Assembly (NCBI RefSeq): GCF_029870955.1
Contig: NZ_PGFQ01000001.1
Span: forward strand, 124,001 to 188,000
DNA length: 64,000 nt
Source: Sulfitobacter faviae
GTDB taxonomy: Bacteria; Pseudomonadota; Alphaproteobacteria; Rhodobacterales; Rhodobacteraceae
Reading direction: 5' to 3'
Shown: positions 1-7,294 of the stretch, one piece after another
Numbering within the stretch: position 1 is the first letter of the stretch
Layout of the letters: the number at the start of each line of letters is the position of its first letter
Program-made: the position numbers and the translations under genes
The notes under the pieces: generated by a model
What the model was told of the DNA's origin: nothing
Database searches by the model: none
The model's input: only the letters and a program-made list of their open reading frames with translations

Positions 1-70
1 ATGCGCCCTTGCAGGTGGATGCTTAAATGCGCCCTTGCAGGTGGATGCTTAAATGCGCCCTTGCAGGGCG
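1..70. repeat. 26-bp tandem repeat, about 2.6 copies, cut by window edge
   Basis: The unit at 1-26 is repeated exactly at 27-52, and a third partial copy starts at 53 and diverges after about 15 bases. In the third copy, positions 56-70 form a perfect hairpin (6-bp stem CGCCCT/AGGGCG, loop TGC). The array lies just downstream of the minus-strand TRAP permease gene, so the hairpin could help end that transcript, though no clear T-run follows. More copies may lie before the window start. Confidence 0.8.
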
Positions 71-95
71 ACGCTCCAACGCGCCGCCCTGCGGA

Positions 96-1412
96 TCAAC
101 GGCCCATCAAGCCCGGTAACCAAGTGCCAATGCCCGGCAGCCAGACGACCAGCGCCAGCACGAAGAGCTTGATTAACAAAAAGGGCATCACCGAGGCATA
201 GATTTGCGGCATCCGGATCTCCTCGGGGGCCACGCCCCGCATGACGAAGAGGAGCAGCCCGAAGGGCGGTGTCAGCAAGCCGATTTCCATGGTCAGCAGG
301 TAAACCACGCCGAGGGTCAGCTCATTGATCTCCATCGCGCCCGCTAGGGGTACGAAAACCGGGACCGTCACCATCAACATCGACACTTGATCAATGAAAC
401 ACCCCAGAAAAAGCAGGATCGCAATCATCCCCAAAAGCACCATCAAGGGCGTCGGATCGACCGCGTTGATCGCATTGATCAACCCGTTGGTCGCGCCGGA
501 AAAGCTCAGCACCTGAGCAAAGGTCTGGCTGGCCGCAATGATGAACAGGATCATCACCGACAGTTTCAGCGTCTCCATCAGAGCAAGACCCATCTTCTCC
601 CAACTCAAGGCCCGATAGGCTGCCCCGATGATCACCGCCGTGATACTGCCCAGCGCAGCGCTCTCCGTAGGCGTGGCGATCCCTGCCAGCAGGGAGCCGA
701 TCACCACCGCGAAAAGAACCGTCAGCGGCAAGACGTAGATTGCGAAGGGCGTCCACCGGTCGCGCAGCGGCATATCCTCGTAAACATCGGGCGGCGCGAC
801 CTTTGGGTCCAATATACTGCGCCCCACCACATAGGCCACGAAAAGCACCGCCAGCAGCAGGGCCGGAAGCACCCCCGCGATCAGCAGCCCCGCGATGGAA
901 ATACCGGCAAGCGAACCCACCAGCACCGCCAGCGCCGAGGGCGGGATCAGCATCGCAATCGCGCCCGAAGCCATGATCGGCCCCATGGCCATCGAGGGGT
1001 GGTAGCCGCGTTTCAGCATCCCCGGCAGCAGCGTGCCGCCCAGCATCGCGGTATTGGCGATGGTCGAGCCTGAGAGTGCCGCAAAGATCGTGCCGCCAAA
1101 GATCGTCACCACTGACATGCGGCCCGGGATGCGCGTCACCACCCGCTCAATGGCGTCGATGGCGCGGTGCGCCACCCCGGTCTGGAAGAGGATCTCCCCC
1201 ATCAGGATGAACAGGGGTATCGGGGCAAGCTGGAAATTCGCCACCGACTGCGCCGAGTTGCGCGCCAGTTGCAGAATGCCGCGCTCGCCCCCCAGCACGA
1301 AGTATGCGCCCACGGTGGTCACGGCGATAAAGGCAAAGGCGACTGGCAAGCCGATCAGCAAAAGCACGGCGAGGCTGCCCAGCATGAACGTCAGGATCAA
1401 AGCCCAATCCAT
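96..1412 (-). CDS. dctM: TRAP transporter large permease, DctM family
   Basis: This is the large membrane subunit of a tripartite ATP-independent periplasmic transporter, which imports an organic acid or similar solute using an ion gradient. The protein is almost entirely hydrophobic segments with family-typical stretches such as FILMGEILFQTG, the glycine-rich ALSGSTIANTAMLGG and the C-terminal LTPPFGLLLF. At about 438 residues the length is normal. I place the start at the ATG at 1412, one base after the dctQ stop; a GTG at 1424 in the same frame would add four residues and overlap dctQ. It is the last gene of dctP-dctQ-dctM. The substrate cannot be told from the sequence. Confidence 0.93.
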   Translation of the reverse strand: MDWALILTFMLGSLAVLLLIGLPVAFAFIAVTTVGAYFVLGGERGILQLARNSAQSVANFQLAPIPLFILMGEILFQTGVAHRAIDAIERVVTRIPGRMSVVTIFGGTIFAALSGSTIANTAMLGGTLLPGMLKRGYHPSMAMGPIMASGAIAMLIPPSALAVLVGSLAGISIAGLLIAGVLPALLLAVLFVAYVVGRSILDPKVAPPDVYEDMPLRDRWTPFAIYVLPLTVLFAVVIGSLLAGIATPTESAALGSITAVIIGAAYRALSWEKMGLALMETLKLSVMILFIIAASQTFAQVLSFSGATNGLINAINAVDPTPLMVLLGMIAILLFLGCFIDQVSMLMVTVPVFVPLAGAMEINELTLGVVYLLTMEIGLLTPPFGLLLFVMRGVAPEEIRMPQIYASVMPFLLIKLFVLALVVWLPGIGTWLPGLMGR

Positions 1413-1413
1413 C

Positions 1414-1908
1414 TCAAAGACCACTCAGACTACGCTCGGCCGTTTCCGGATAGAAAAGGCGGCGAATGAAAATAACCGTGCAAAGCGCCAATGACAGCGG
1501 CACAAAGGCCAGCATCCACCATTCCGGGATGACGAATGACGTGCGGATCATCGACCCGCGCGCGGCGGAGGCCAGCACCGCTTGTAACCCGTACCACCCC
1601 AGCACCCCCGCCGTAACAGCGCCGATAGCGCTGGTGAGACGGGTGAGCTGATGGGCCGTGCGTGGCGCAAGATTGCTGGTGATCAGATCGACCTTCACAT
1701 GCCCCCCAATCGACAACACCCATGGCGCGCCTAGGAAAGTGGCGATCATCAGCGCATATTGGATCGCATCCAACGCGCCATAGACCACCGGCAGGCCAAG
1801 ATTGCGCAGCACAACATTGAGAGCGATGAACACCGCGATCACCCCGAGGATACCAGCCGAAAAGACGGCCAGCCCCCGGAGTGTCCGGTCAAACATTCTA
1901 GAGATCAT
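1414..1908 (-). CDS. dctQ: TRAP transporter small permease, DctQ family
   Basis: The 164-residue protein has four hydrophobic segments, as expected for the small membrane subunit that couples the binding protein to DctM in the inner membrane. The central sequence GAPWVLSIGGHVKVDL is characteristic of DctQ proteins, and a basic segment closes the C terminus. It lies between dctP (7 bases upstream of its start) and dctM (one base after its stop), so all three are very probably one transcript. Confidence 0.92.
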   Translation of the reverse strand: MISRMFDRTLRGLAVFSAGILGVIAVFIALNVVLRNLGLPVVYGALDAIQYALMIATFLGAPWVLSIGGHVKVDLITSNLAPRTAHQLTRLTSAIGAVTAGVLGWYGLQAVLASAARGSMIRTSFVIPEWWMLAFVPLSLALCTVIFIRRLFYPETAERSLSGL

Positions 1909-1915
1909 TGGAGGA

Positions 1916-2887
1916 TCACTTGGTCATGCAGGCGCGCATCTGCTGCGCAAGATCGGCATCGACCTCTTCCACCGCGGCCCAACCGGCATCGCGGGCGGCA
2001 GCGATCCAAGTCTCGGCATCGGCCTCGCCAAAGGTGATCGTCTCGATACCCGCCTCGGCCTGCGCCGCATATTCCGAGGCGTTCCGATCCGCGTTGTCGT
2101 TGTTCAGCTCTTCCATCCAAGCGGCACCTTCCGCCAACTTGGCGCGCTGCGCCTCCGTCAGCCCGTTCCAAGTATCAAGGTTCACGAGAACGTTAACATC
2201 GACGTTGTAAAAGCTCGGGTCGACACGGTACTTCGTCTGCTCGTCCCAACCAAGGTCCAGCACCCCCTGCGAGGGCCAGCCGTAGCCGTCAATCGCACCA
2301 CGCTCCAGCGCGCTGTAGACCTCGCCCGGCGCGGTCCGCACGAGGTTGGCACCAAGCTGCGTAAACATCGCTTGGTAAACCGGCGTGGTGCGGATGGTCA
2401 GACCGCTCAGATCCGGCCCCTCGACCGGTTTGGTGAGATAAAGGTGATAGCCGATTCCGTCGCCCGCATGGGCGAGGTATTTCACATTCATCTGCTCTTG
2501 ATGGATACGGTCGACCAGTTCATAGCAGCCGTTGGCGCGCTGGTCCTGAATGGTGTTCTCGGCCAAATGCAGTGCGTCGCCGGTGGGCAGCAGGTTGGGG
2601 TAATAGGCCGTGGTGTTGTTGGCGATGTCGACGACGCCGGACTGCACCGCATTGCCCAGTTCAAATGGCGGCACGGCCTCAGGACCGCCGACCAGATTGA
2701 TCTGCACGACCCCCTTGCCGTTCTCGTTGATCCACTCGACAAAGGACTCGAACTCGCGGCTGAAAGCGGTGCCGAGGGTGAAGGCCGAAACGGCCCGCAG
2801 GGTCACTTCTTCGGCCTGAGCGATGCTGCCGGAGGCAAATGTGCTGACGGCAAAGACCGCCGCGCTAAGCGTGGTTGTTGTTTTCAT
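1916..2887 (-). CDS. dctP: TRAP transporter substrate-binding protein, DctP family
   Basis: Periplasmic solute-binding subunit that delivers its ligand to DctQM. The start is the ATG at 2887, preceded on the minus strand by GGGAGA; an upstream in-frame start would add 27 residues with no signal-peptide character. From this start the protein begins with MKTTTTLSAAVFAVST and continues to an AQA-like cleavage region, a clear Sec signal peptide. The middle contains the family region LSGLTIRTTPVYQAMF and a GAIDGYGWP segment. About 323 residues is normal. The upstream region holds inverted repeats (2941-2969 and 2976-2996), which suggests local repression or activation. The ligand is unknown. Confidence 0.92.
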   Translation of the reverse strand: MKTTTTLSAAVFAVSTFASGSIAQAEEVTLRAVSAFTLGTAFSREFESFVEWINENGKGVVQINLVGGPEAVPPFELGNAVQSGVVDIANNTTAYYPNLLPTGDALHLAENTIQDQRANGCYELVDRIHQEQMNVKYLAHAGDGIGYHLYLTKPVEGPDLSGLTIRTTPVYQAMFTQLGANLVRTAPGEVYSALERGAIDGYGWPSQGVLDLGWDEQTKYRVDPSFYNVDVNVLVNLDTWNGLTEAQRAKLAEGAAWMEELNNDNADRNASEYAAQAEAGIETITFGEADAETWIAAARDAGWAAVEEVDADLAQQMRACMTK

Positions 2888-2940
2888 GGTCGTCTCCCAG
2901 TTGTGATCAAAAGCCCGCGATCTTTGCCCCGGTGCTCTCG

Positions 2941-2969
2941 CATGCAAATGCATAATATGTATCTGCATG
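2941..2969. promoter_or_regulatory. imperfect palindrome upstream of dctP, candidate operator
   Basis: CATGCAAATGCAT at 2941-2953 and ATGTATCTGCATG at 2957-2969 are inverted repeats matching at 11 of 13 positions across a 3-base spacer. The site lies 54-82 bases upstream of the dctP start. TRAP operons are often controlled by a dedicated regulator, but no regulator gene lies beside this one in the window, so the binding protein is unknown. Confidence 0.5.
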
Positions 2970-2975
2970 TAATTG

Positions 2976-2996
2976 GTAGCGACTAGATTTCGCTAC
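2976..2996. promoter_or_regulatory. 7-bp perfect inverted repeat between dctP and the radical SAM gene
   Basis: GTAGCGA at 2976-2982 and TCGCTAC at 2990-2996 pair perfectly around a 7-base AT-rich centre. It sits seven bases beyond the larger palindrome, in the divergent region between dctP and the SOS operon. It could be a second operator half or a small hairpin; nothing in the sequence decides between these. Confidence 0.35.
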
Positions 2997-3097
2997 GTCA
3001 ATTTAATCTCGGCGCCACGGGCCCACCCCACCCCCTCAGCAGCCCCACGCGCAAATTGTCGCGGCATTAAGATAGATTAATGACGCCGCCCCGTTGA

Positions 3098-3112
3098 GAA
3101 CATATATAGAAC
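3098..3112 (+). promoter_or_regulatory. LexA box GAAC-N7-GAAC upstream of the radical SAM-UdgX operon
   Basis: GAAC at 3098-3101 and GAAC at 3109-3112 are separated by exactly seven bases (ATATATA). Alphaproteobacterial LexA binds the direct repeat GTTC-N7-GTTC, which reads as GAAC-N7-GAAC on the other strand. The spacer is itself -10-like, and the box ends two bases before the ATG at 3115, so bound LexA would block transcription. A second site of the same form precedes imuA. Confidence 0.85.
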
Positions 3113-3114
3113 GC

Positions 3115-4349
3115 ATGACCAAACAGACCCTCGATCAGAAACTGGCGATTCTCAGCGACGCGGCGAAATACGACGCCTCCTGCGCCTCCTCGGGCTCCAC
3201 CAAGCGCGACTCGCGCGATGGCAAGGGTCTGGGCTCCAACGAAGGCAGCGGCATCTGCCACGCCTATGCCCCGGACGGGCGGTGCATCAGCCTGCTCAAG
3301 ATCCTGATGACGAATTTCTGCATCTACGATTGCAGCTATTGCATCAACCGCGTCTCCTCGAACGTGGAGCGCGCGCGCTTCAGCGTGGACGAGGTGGTAA
3401 AACTCACCATCGAGTTCTACCGCCGCAATTATATCGAGGGGCTGTTCCTGTCCTCGGGCGTGATCCGCTCACCCGATGCCACGATGTCCGACATGGTGCA
3501 GATCGCCCGCAAGCTGCGCCACGAGGAGAACTTCCGCGGCTACATCCACCTCAAGGCGATCCCCGACGCCTCGCCCGAGTTGATCGAGGAAGCGGGTCGT
3601 CTGGCGGACCGTCTGTCGATCAACGTGGAGCTGCCCACCGACACGGCGGTGCAGCAATATGCGCCCGAGAAAAAGCCCGAGCAGATCCGCCGCGCCATGG
3701 CGAACGTGCGCATGACTAAGGAGGCGAGCAAGGAGAAGTCCTTCTCCGGCAAACGCCCGCCGCGCTTTGCGCCCGCGGGCCAGTCGACGCAGATGATCAT
3801 CGGCGCGGATGGGTCGAACGACGCCACCGTGCTGGGGCAATCGACGCGGCTCTATTCCAGCTACAAGCTGAAGCGGGTCTATTACTCCGCCTTCTCGCCC
3901 ATCCCCGACAGTTCGTCGAAACTGCCGCTGATCCGCCCGCCTCTGCAACGTGAGCACCGGCTTTATCAGGCCGACTGGCTGCTGCGGTTCTACGACTTCC
4001 AACTGGACGAGATCACCTCCGTCACCCGCGACGGCAACCTCGATCTGGAGATCGACCCCAAGCTTGCCTGGGCGTTGGTGCACCGCGAGCACTTCCCGCT
4101 CGACGTCAACCGCGCCAGCCGCGAGATGCTGCTGCGGGTGCCGGGGTTCGGAGTGAAGACGGTAAACCGCATCCTCGCTGCGCGTCGCCATCGCGCGTTG
4201 CGCTACGAAGACCTGACCCGCATGGGCGCCTCGATGAAAAAGGCCCGCGCCTTCGTCACCGCGGGGGCTGGACCCCCGGCGGCCTCACCGACAGCGCCAA
4301 CCTGCGCGCGCGTTTCGCGCCGCCGCCTGAGCAATTGACCCTGTTCTGA
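3115..4349 (+). CDS. putative DNA modification/repair radical SAM protein (frameshifted near the 3' end)
   Basis: This matches the radical SAM family that travels with a uracil-DNA glycosylase (TIGR03916-like). The cluster motif CIYDCSYC (CxxxCxxC) lies at about residues 72-79. A helix-hairpin-helix DNA-binding segment (VPGFGVKTVNRIL) sits near residues 342-354. The reaction is unknown; a role on damaged DNA is inferred. The start is the ATG at 3115, just after a LexA box. Around 4260-4266 one base seems to be missing from a G run. Restoring it gives the expected tail ending LTLF, with a stop at 4347-4349 that overlaps the next gene's ATG (TGATG), so the pair is translationally coupled. Confidence 0.85.
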
Positions 4350-5779
4350 TGCACCGCGTCTCCCTGCCCCCCATCGGCACCGCCAAGGCATGGCGCGAGG
4401 CGGCGCGTGGCTTTCTGGCCGCGGGCGTGCCGCCCGAGCAGATCCTCTGGGGCGATCATGCCGCCGCGCCTGACCTTTTCGGCGCGGAGGCCGCACCGGC
4501 CGCCTCGGGCCGCACCGCAGTGCCGCGCAGCTTCGTGTCGATGGCCGAGACGGCGGTCTGGCACAGCGACCCGGAACGTTTCGCGCGGCTTTATGCCTTC
4601 CTCTGGCGCCTGAAGGACGCGCCGCATCTGATGTCAGACCGCGGCGATGCCGACCTCGCCGTCTTGCGGGGGATGGAGAAGAACGTCCGCCGCTGCCAGC
4701 ACAAGATGAAAGCCTTCGTCCGCTTCCGCGAGATCGGTGATCCGAACGCCCCGCGCCGCAGCTTCGCCGCATGGTTCGAGCCCACGCATCACACGGTGGA
4801 GCCTACGGCGGATTTCTTCGTGCGGCGGTTTTCCGACATGGACTGGCGCATTCTCACGCCCGATGTCTCGGCTATCTTCGAGGGCGGCAAGCTCAGCTTT
4901 CAGGAAGGCCACACCAAGCCCGACCTGCCCGAGGACGCGGGCGAGCAGTTGTGGATCACCTACTTCCAGAACATCTTCAATCCCGCCCGCCTGATGGTGA
5001 AGGCGATGCAATCGGAGATGCCCAAGAAATACTGGAAGAACATGCCTGAGGCCGCTTTCATCCCCCAGATGATCGCCGAGGCCCCGGCCCGCGCCCGCGC
5101 CATGGCCGAAGCCGCCCCGACCCTGCCGCCGGCGCGGATGGACCGGGTGCAGGCGCAGCTTTCGGCCTTTGATTCCGCTTGGGACGGCCCGGCCGAAGAG
5201 CTTCCGTCCGCGATCCGCGCCTGCACCCGCTGCCCGCTGCATTGCCACGCCACGCAGGCCGTGCCGGGCGAAGGGCCACGAGATGCCGATCTGATGGTTG
5301 TGGGCGAACAGCCCGGCGATCAAGAAGACCTCGCGGGCCGCCCCTTCGTCGGACCGGCGGGGCAGATGTTCGACCGCATTGCCGGGGAAGCGGGCCTCGA
5401 CCGAGACGCCGCCTTCGTCACCAATGCGGTTAAACACTTCAAATTCACCGCCCGCGGCAAACGCCGCATCCATCAGCGCCCCGAGACGCCGGAGATCGAC
5501 CAGTGCCGCTGGTGGATGAACGCCGAGGTGGCGCAGGTGCAGCCGAAACTCATCCTCGCCATGGGCGCCACCGCGGCGCAGAGCCTGACCGGCAAGGGCG
5601 CGGGCATCTTGAAACGCCGCGGCACGATAGAGGCGGGGCCGGAGGGCATTCCGGTGTTGATCACCCTGCACCCCTCCTACCTCTTGCGCGTCCCCGACCC
5701 CGCGGCGCGCGAGGAGGCCGAGGCGCAGTTCCGCTCCGACCTCGCGATGGCGGCGCGGATGATGGCCGAGGCGGCTTAA
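4349..5779 (+). CDS. UdgX-type uracil-DNA glycosylase fused to an N-terminal DUF4130/TIGR03915 domain
   Basis: Residues 1 to about 260 match the TIGR03915/DUF4130 domain that partners the radical SAM protein. Residues from about 285 form a family-4-like uracil-DNA glycosylase with cysteines in CTRCPLHC (a probable iron-sulfur ligand set), the active-site loop GEQPGDQED near 317, the UdgX signature KRRIHQ near 371-376 and HPSYLLR near 441. In UdgX the histidine of KRRIHQ forms a covalent bond to the DNA sugar after uracil removal; that histidine is present here. At 476 residues this is the usual fused length. Its start overlaps the radical SAM stop, under a LexA box, and its end overlaps the convergent yedK by four bases. 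Confidence 0.93.
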   Translation: MHRVSLPPIGTAKAWREAARGFLAAGVPPEQILWGDHAAAPDLFGAEAAPAASGRTAVPRSFVSMAETAVWHSDPERFARLYAFLWRLKDAPHLMSDRGDADLAVLRGMEKNVRRCQHKMKAFVRFREIGDPNAPRRSFAAWFEPTHHTVEPTADFFVRRFSDMDWRILTPDVSAIFEGGKLSFQEGHTKPDLPEDAGEQLWITYFQNIFNPARLMVKAMQSEMPKKYWKNMPEAAFIPQMIAEAPARARAMAEAAPTLPPARMDRVQAQLSAFDSAWDGPAEELPSAIRACTRCPLHCHATQAVPGEGPRDADLMVVGEQPGDQEDLAGRPFVGPAGQMFDRIAGEAGLDRDAAFVTNAVKHFKFTARGKRRIHQRPETPEIDQCRWWMNAEVAQVQPKLILAMGATAAQSLTGKGAGILKRRGTIEAGPEGIPVLITLHPSYLLRVPDPAAREEAEAQFRSDLAMAARMMAEAA

Positions 5780-6414
5780 TCCTCGGGGTCAATGACCTGA
5801 AGGGCGCCGTCGGGCAGCGGACGTTGCAGCCTTGGCAGGTCGGCGGTCTCGGCGCTGAGCCACGTCAGCACCTCATCGGGCGTGGTCAGGATCACCGGCA
5901 TCGCCTTGGGGTGCACGGCACCGACCTCGGCATTGGGCTCGGTCGTCAGGAAGCCATAGAGGTTGTCGGTAGTCTCCCCGTCCTTCAGTTTTCGCACGGA
6001 GGTCCACTGCGTCCAGACCCCGGCGAAGAAGGCCAGCGGGCGGTCCTCGCCAAGCGCGAACCAGACCGGGCGCGAGCGTTCGCCGGGGCGGTTCAGCGGC
6101 TCGGAAAAGGCGGTGAAGGGCACGACGCAGCGATGCTCCCGCACCAGCCAGCGCCGCCAATGCGGTGAGGCGATGTTGCGGATGTTGGTGACGCCGCGGT
6201 CAGTCTTCTTGCCCTTGAGCGCAAAGGCCGGGGACGGCATCCCCCACCGCATCATCTCAAGCACCGGGCCGGTGTCGCCGTGGCGCACTACCGGGGCGGG
6301 GTAATCGGGGTAGATGCCAGGCATGGGCGGCAGATTGCCTGCATTGTCCTCGATCCCGTCGAACCAGCCGCGGATCGCGTCCTGCCCTTTGGTGAGGGAG
6401 TAGAGATTGCACAT
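5776..6414 (-). CDS. yedK: SOS response-associated peptidase (SRAP/YedK family)
   Basis: SRAP proteins use the amino group of Cys2 to form a thiazolidine bond with abasic sites in single-stranded DNA, shielding them. Starting at the ATG at 6414 the protein begins MCNLY, placing the catalytic cysteine at position 2 as required. A strong AGGAGG site precedes it, and an upstream in-frame start would destroy that N terminus. The catalytic Glu region (AFSEP) and the His of VHPKAMPVIL are present. About 212 residues is typical. It is divergent from imuA, sharing a 145-bp promoter region that contains a LexA box, and convergent with the UdgX gene. Confidence 0.93.
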   Translation of the reverse strand: MCNLYSLTKGQDAIRGWFDGIEDNAGNLPPMPGIYPDYPAPVVRHGDTGPVLEMMRWGMPSPAFALKGKKTDRGVTNIRNIASPHWRRWLVREHRCVVPFTAFSEPLNRPGERSRPVWFALGEDRPLAFFAGVWTQWTSVRKLKDGETTDNLYGFLTTEPNAEVGAVHPKAMPVILTTPDEVLTWLSAETADLPRLQRPLPDGALQVIDPED

Positions 6415-6530
6415 TTTCGCCTCCTGTCGCCGCCCTTGAGCCCAGTAGATGCGGTTTTTCCGCGCCCCGGCAAGGGCTTCGCGGCGCCGCTCAAATCTTT
6501 GACAGCAGCGCAGTTCATCGTTTATGAATA

Positions 6531-6545
6531 GAACAAAATATGAAC
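6531..6545 (+). promoter_or_regulatory. LexA box GAAC-N7-GAAC upstream of imuA (and divergent yedK)
   Basis: GAAC at 6531-6534 and 6542-6545 are separated by seven bases (AAAATAT). The site is 14 bases before the imuA ATG at 6560 and about 120 bases upstream of the yedK start. It matches the alphaproteobacterial LexA direct repeat and the box at 3098-3112. The imuA-imuB-dnaE2 cassette is a known LexA target in this class. Confidence 0.88.
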
Positions 6546-6559
6546 ATATGGAGTCGTGC

Positions 6560-7294
6560 ATGACAACCGATTCTACATATGGGCAGGTCCTTACCCTGCC
6601 ACGGCGACGGCCGTCGACACCGCCCGAACCGGGGGTTCTGGCCACCCATGCGCCGCTGACGGATGTCTTTCCGCAGGCCTTCGCCAGTGCTTCGGCCAGT
6701 GGCTTCGTCCTGTCGCTCTTGCCGCGCGGCAAGGGGCCGGTGCTTTGGGTGCAGGACTTCCTGTCGCGGCGCGAGAACGGCGCGCCCTATACGCCGAGCC
6801 TTGCAGCCTTCGGGCTGGAGCAGCCGGTGCTTCTGGTCACCGCCAGCCACCCGCGCGACGTGCTTTGGACGATGGAGGAAGGCGCGGCCTGCGCGGGGCT
6901 TTCAGCCGTGGTGGGGGAGGTGCATGGCGGGCCGGAGGTGCTGGATTTCACCGCCACCAAACGGCTGTCGCTGCGGGCCGAGGCTTCGGGCGTGCCGCTC
7001 TACCTCATCCGCAGCGGCGACCCCGGGGGCCTGAGCGCGGCGCGGATGCGCTGGCGCATCGCCTCCCTGCCCGCACAGGCGCATCCCGACGATCCGCAGG
7101 CCCCGGGCGCGGCCCGCTGGGATCTGGAGCTGTTTCGCGCGCGCGGCCATGCGCCGGGGCGTTGGGTGGCCGATCATGAGCCCGACAAACGCCACAGCCC
7201 CCGCGCCGCGGATCGTCTCCGTCTGGTTCCCCGATCTGACGATGGAGCGCTGGCGCCGGGTGATCAGCCAATACCGCAGCGTTCCGGGGGATGA
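6560..7294 (+). CDS. imuA: ImuA, RecA-like accessory protein of the mutagenic translesion cassette
   Basis: ImuA-type proteins are RecA-fold relatives required with ImuB and DnaE2 for damage-induced mutagenesis. Recognisable stretches are LPRGKGPVLWVQDF and the closing APGAARWDLELFRARG. No intact Walker A is visible, as is usual. I choose the ATG at 6560, spaced seven bases from GGAG; ATGs at 6548 and 6524 are in frame but run into the LexA box. The frame continues to 7294 and overlaps imuB by about 119 bases. That is unusually long, so the true 3' end may be shorter if a base is missing near 7180. Confidence 0.82.
   Translation: MTTDSTYGQVLTLPRRRPSTPPEPGVLATHAPLTDVFPQAFASASASGFVLSLLPRGKGPVLWVQDFLSRRENGAPYTPSLAAFGLEQPVLLVTASHPRDVLWTMEEGAACAGLSAVVGEVHGGPEVLDFTATKRLSLRAEASGVPLYLIRSGDPGGLSAARMRWRIASLPAQAHPDDPQAPGAARWDLELFRARGHAPGRWVADHEPDKRHSPRAADRLRLVPRSDDGALAPGDQPIPQRSGG

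Noticed and set aside
1..70. CRISPR array
   Set aside because: The repeated units are directly adjacent without spacers, and no cas genes are present.
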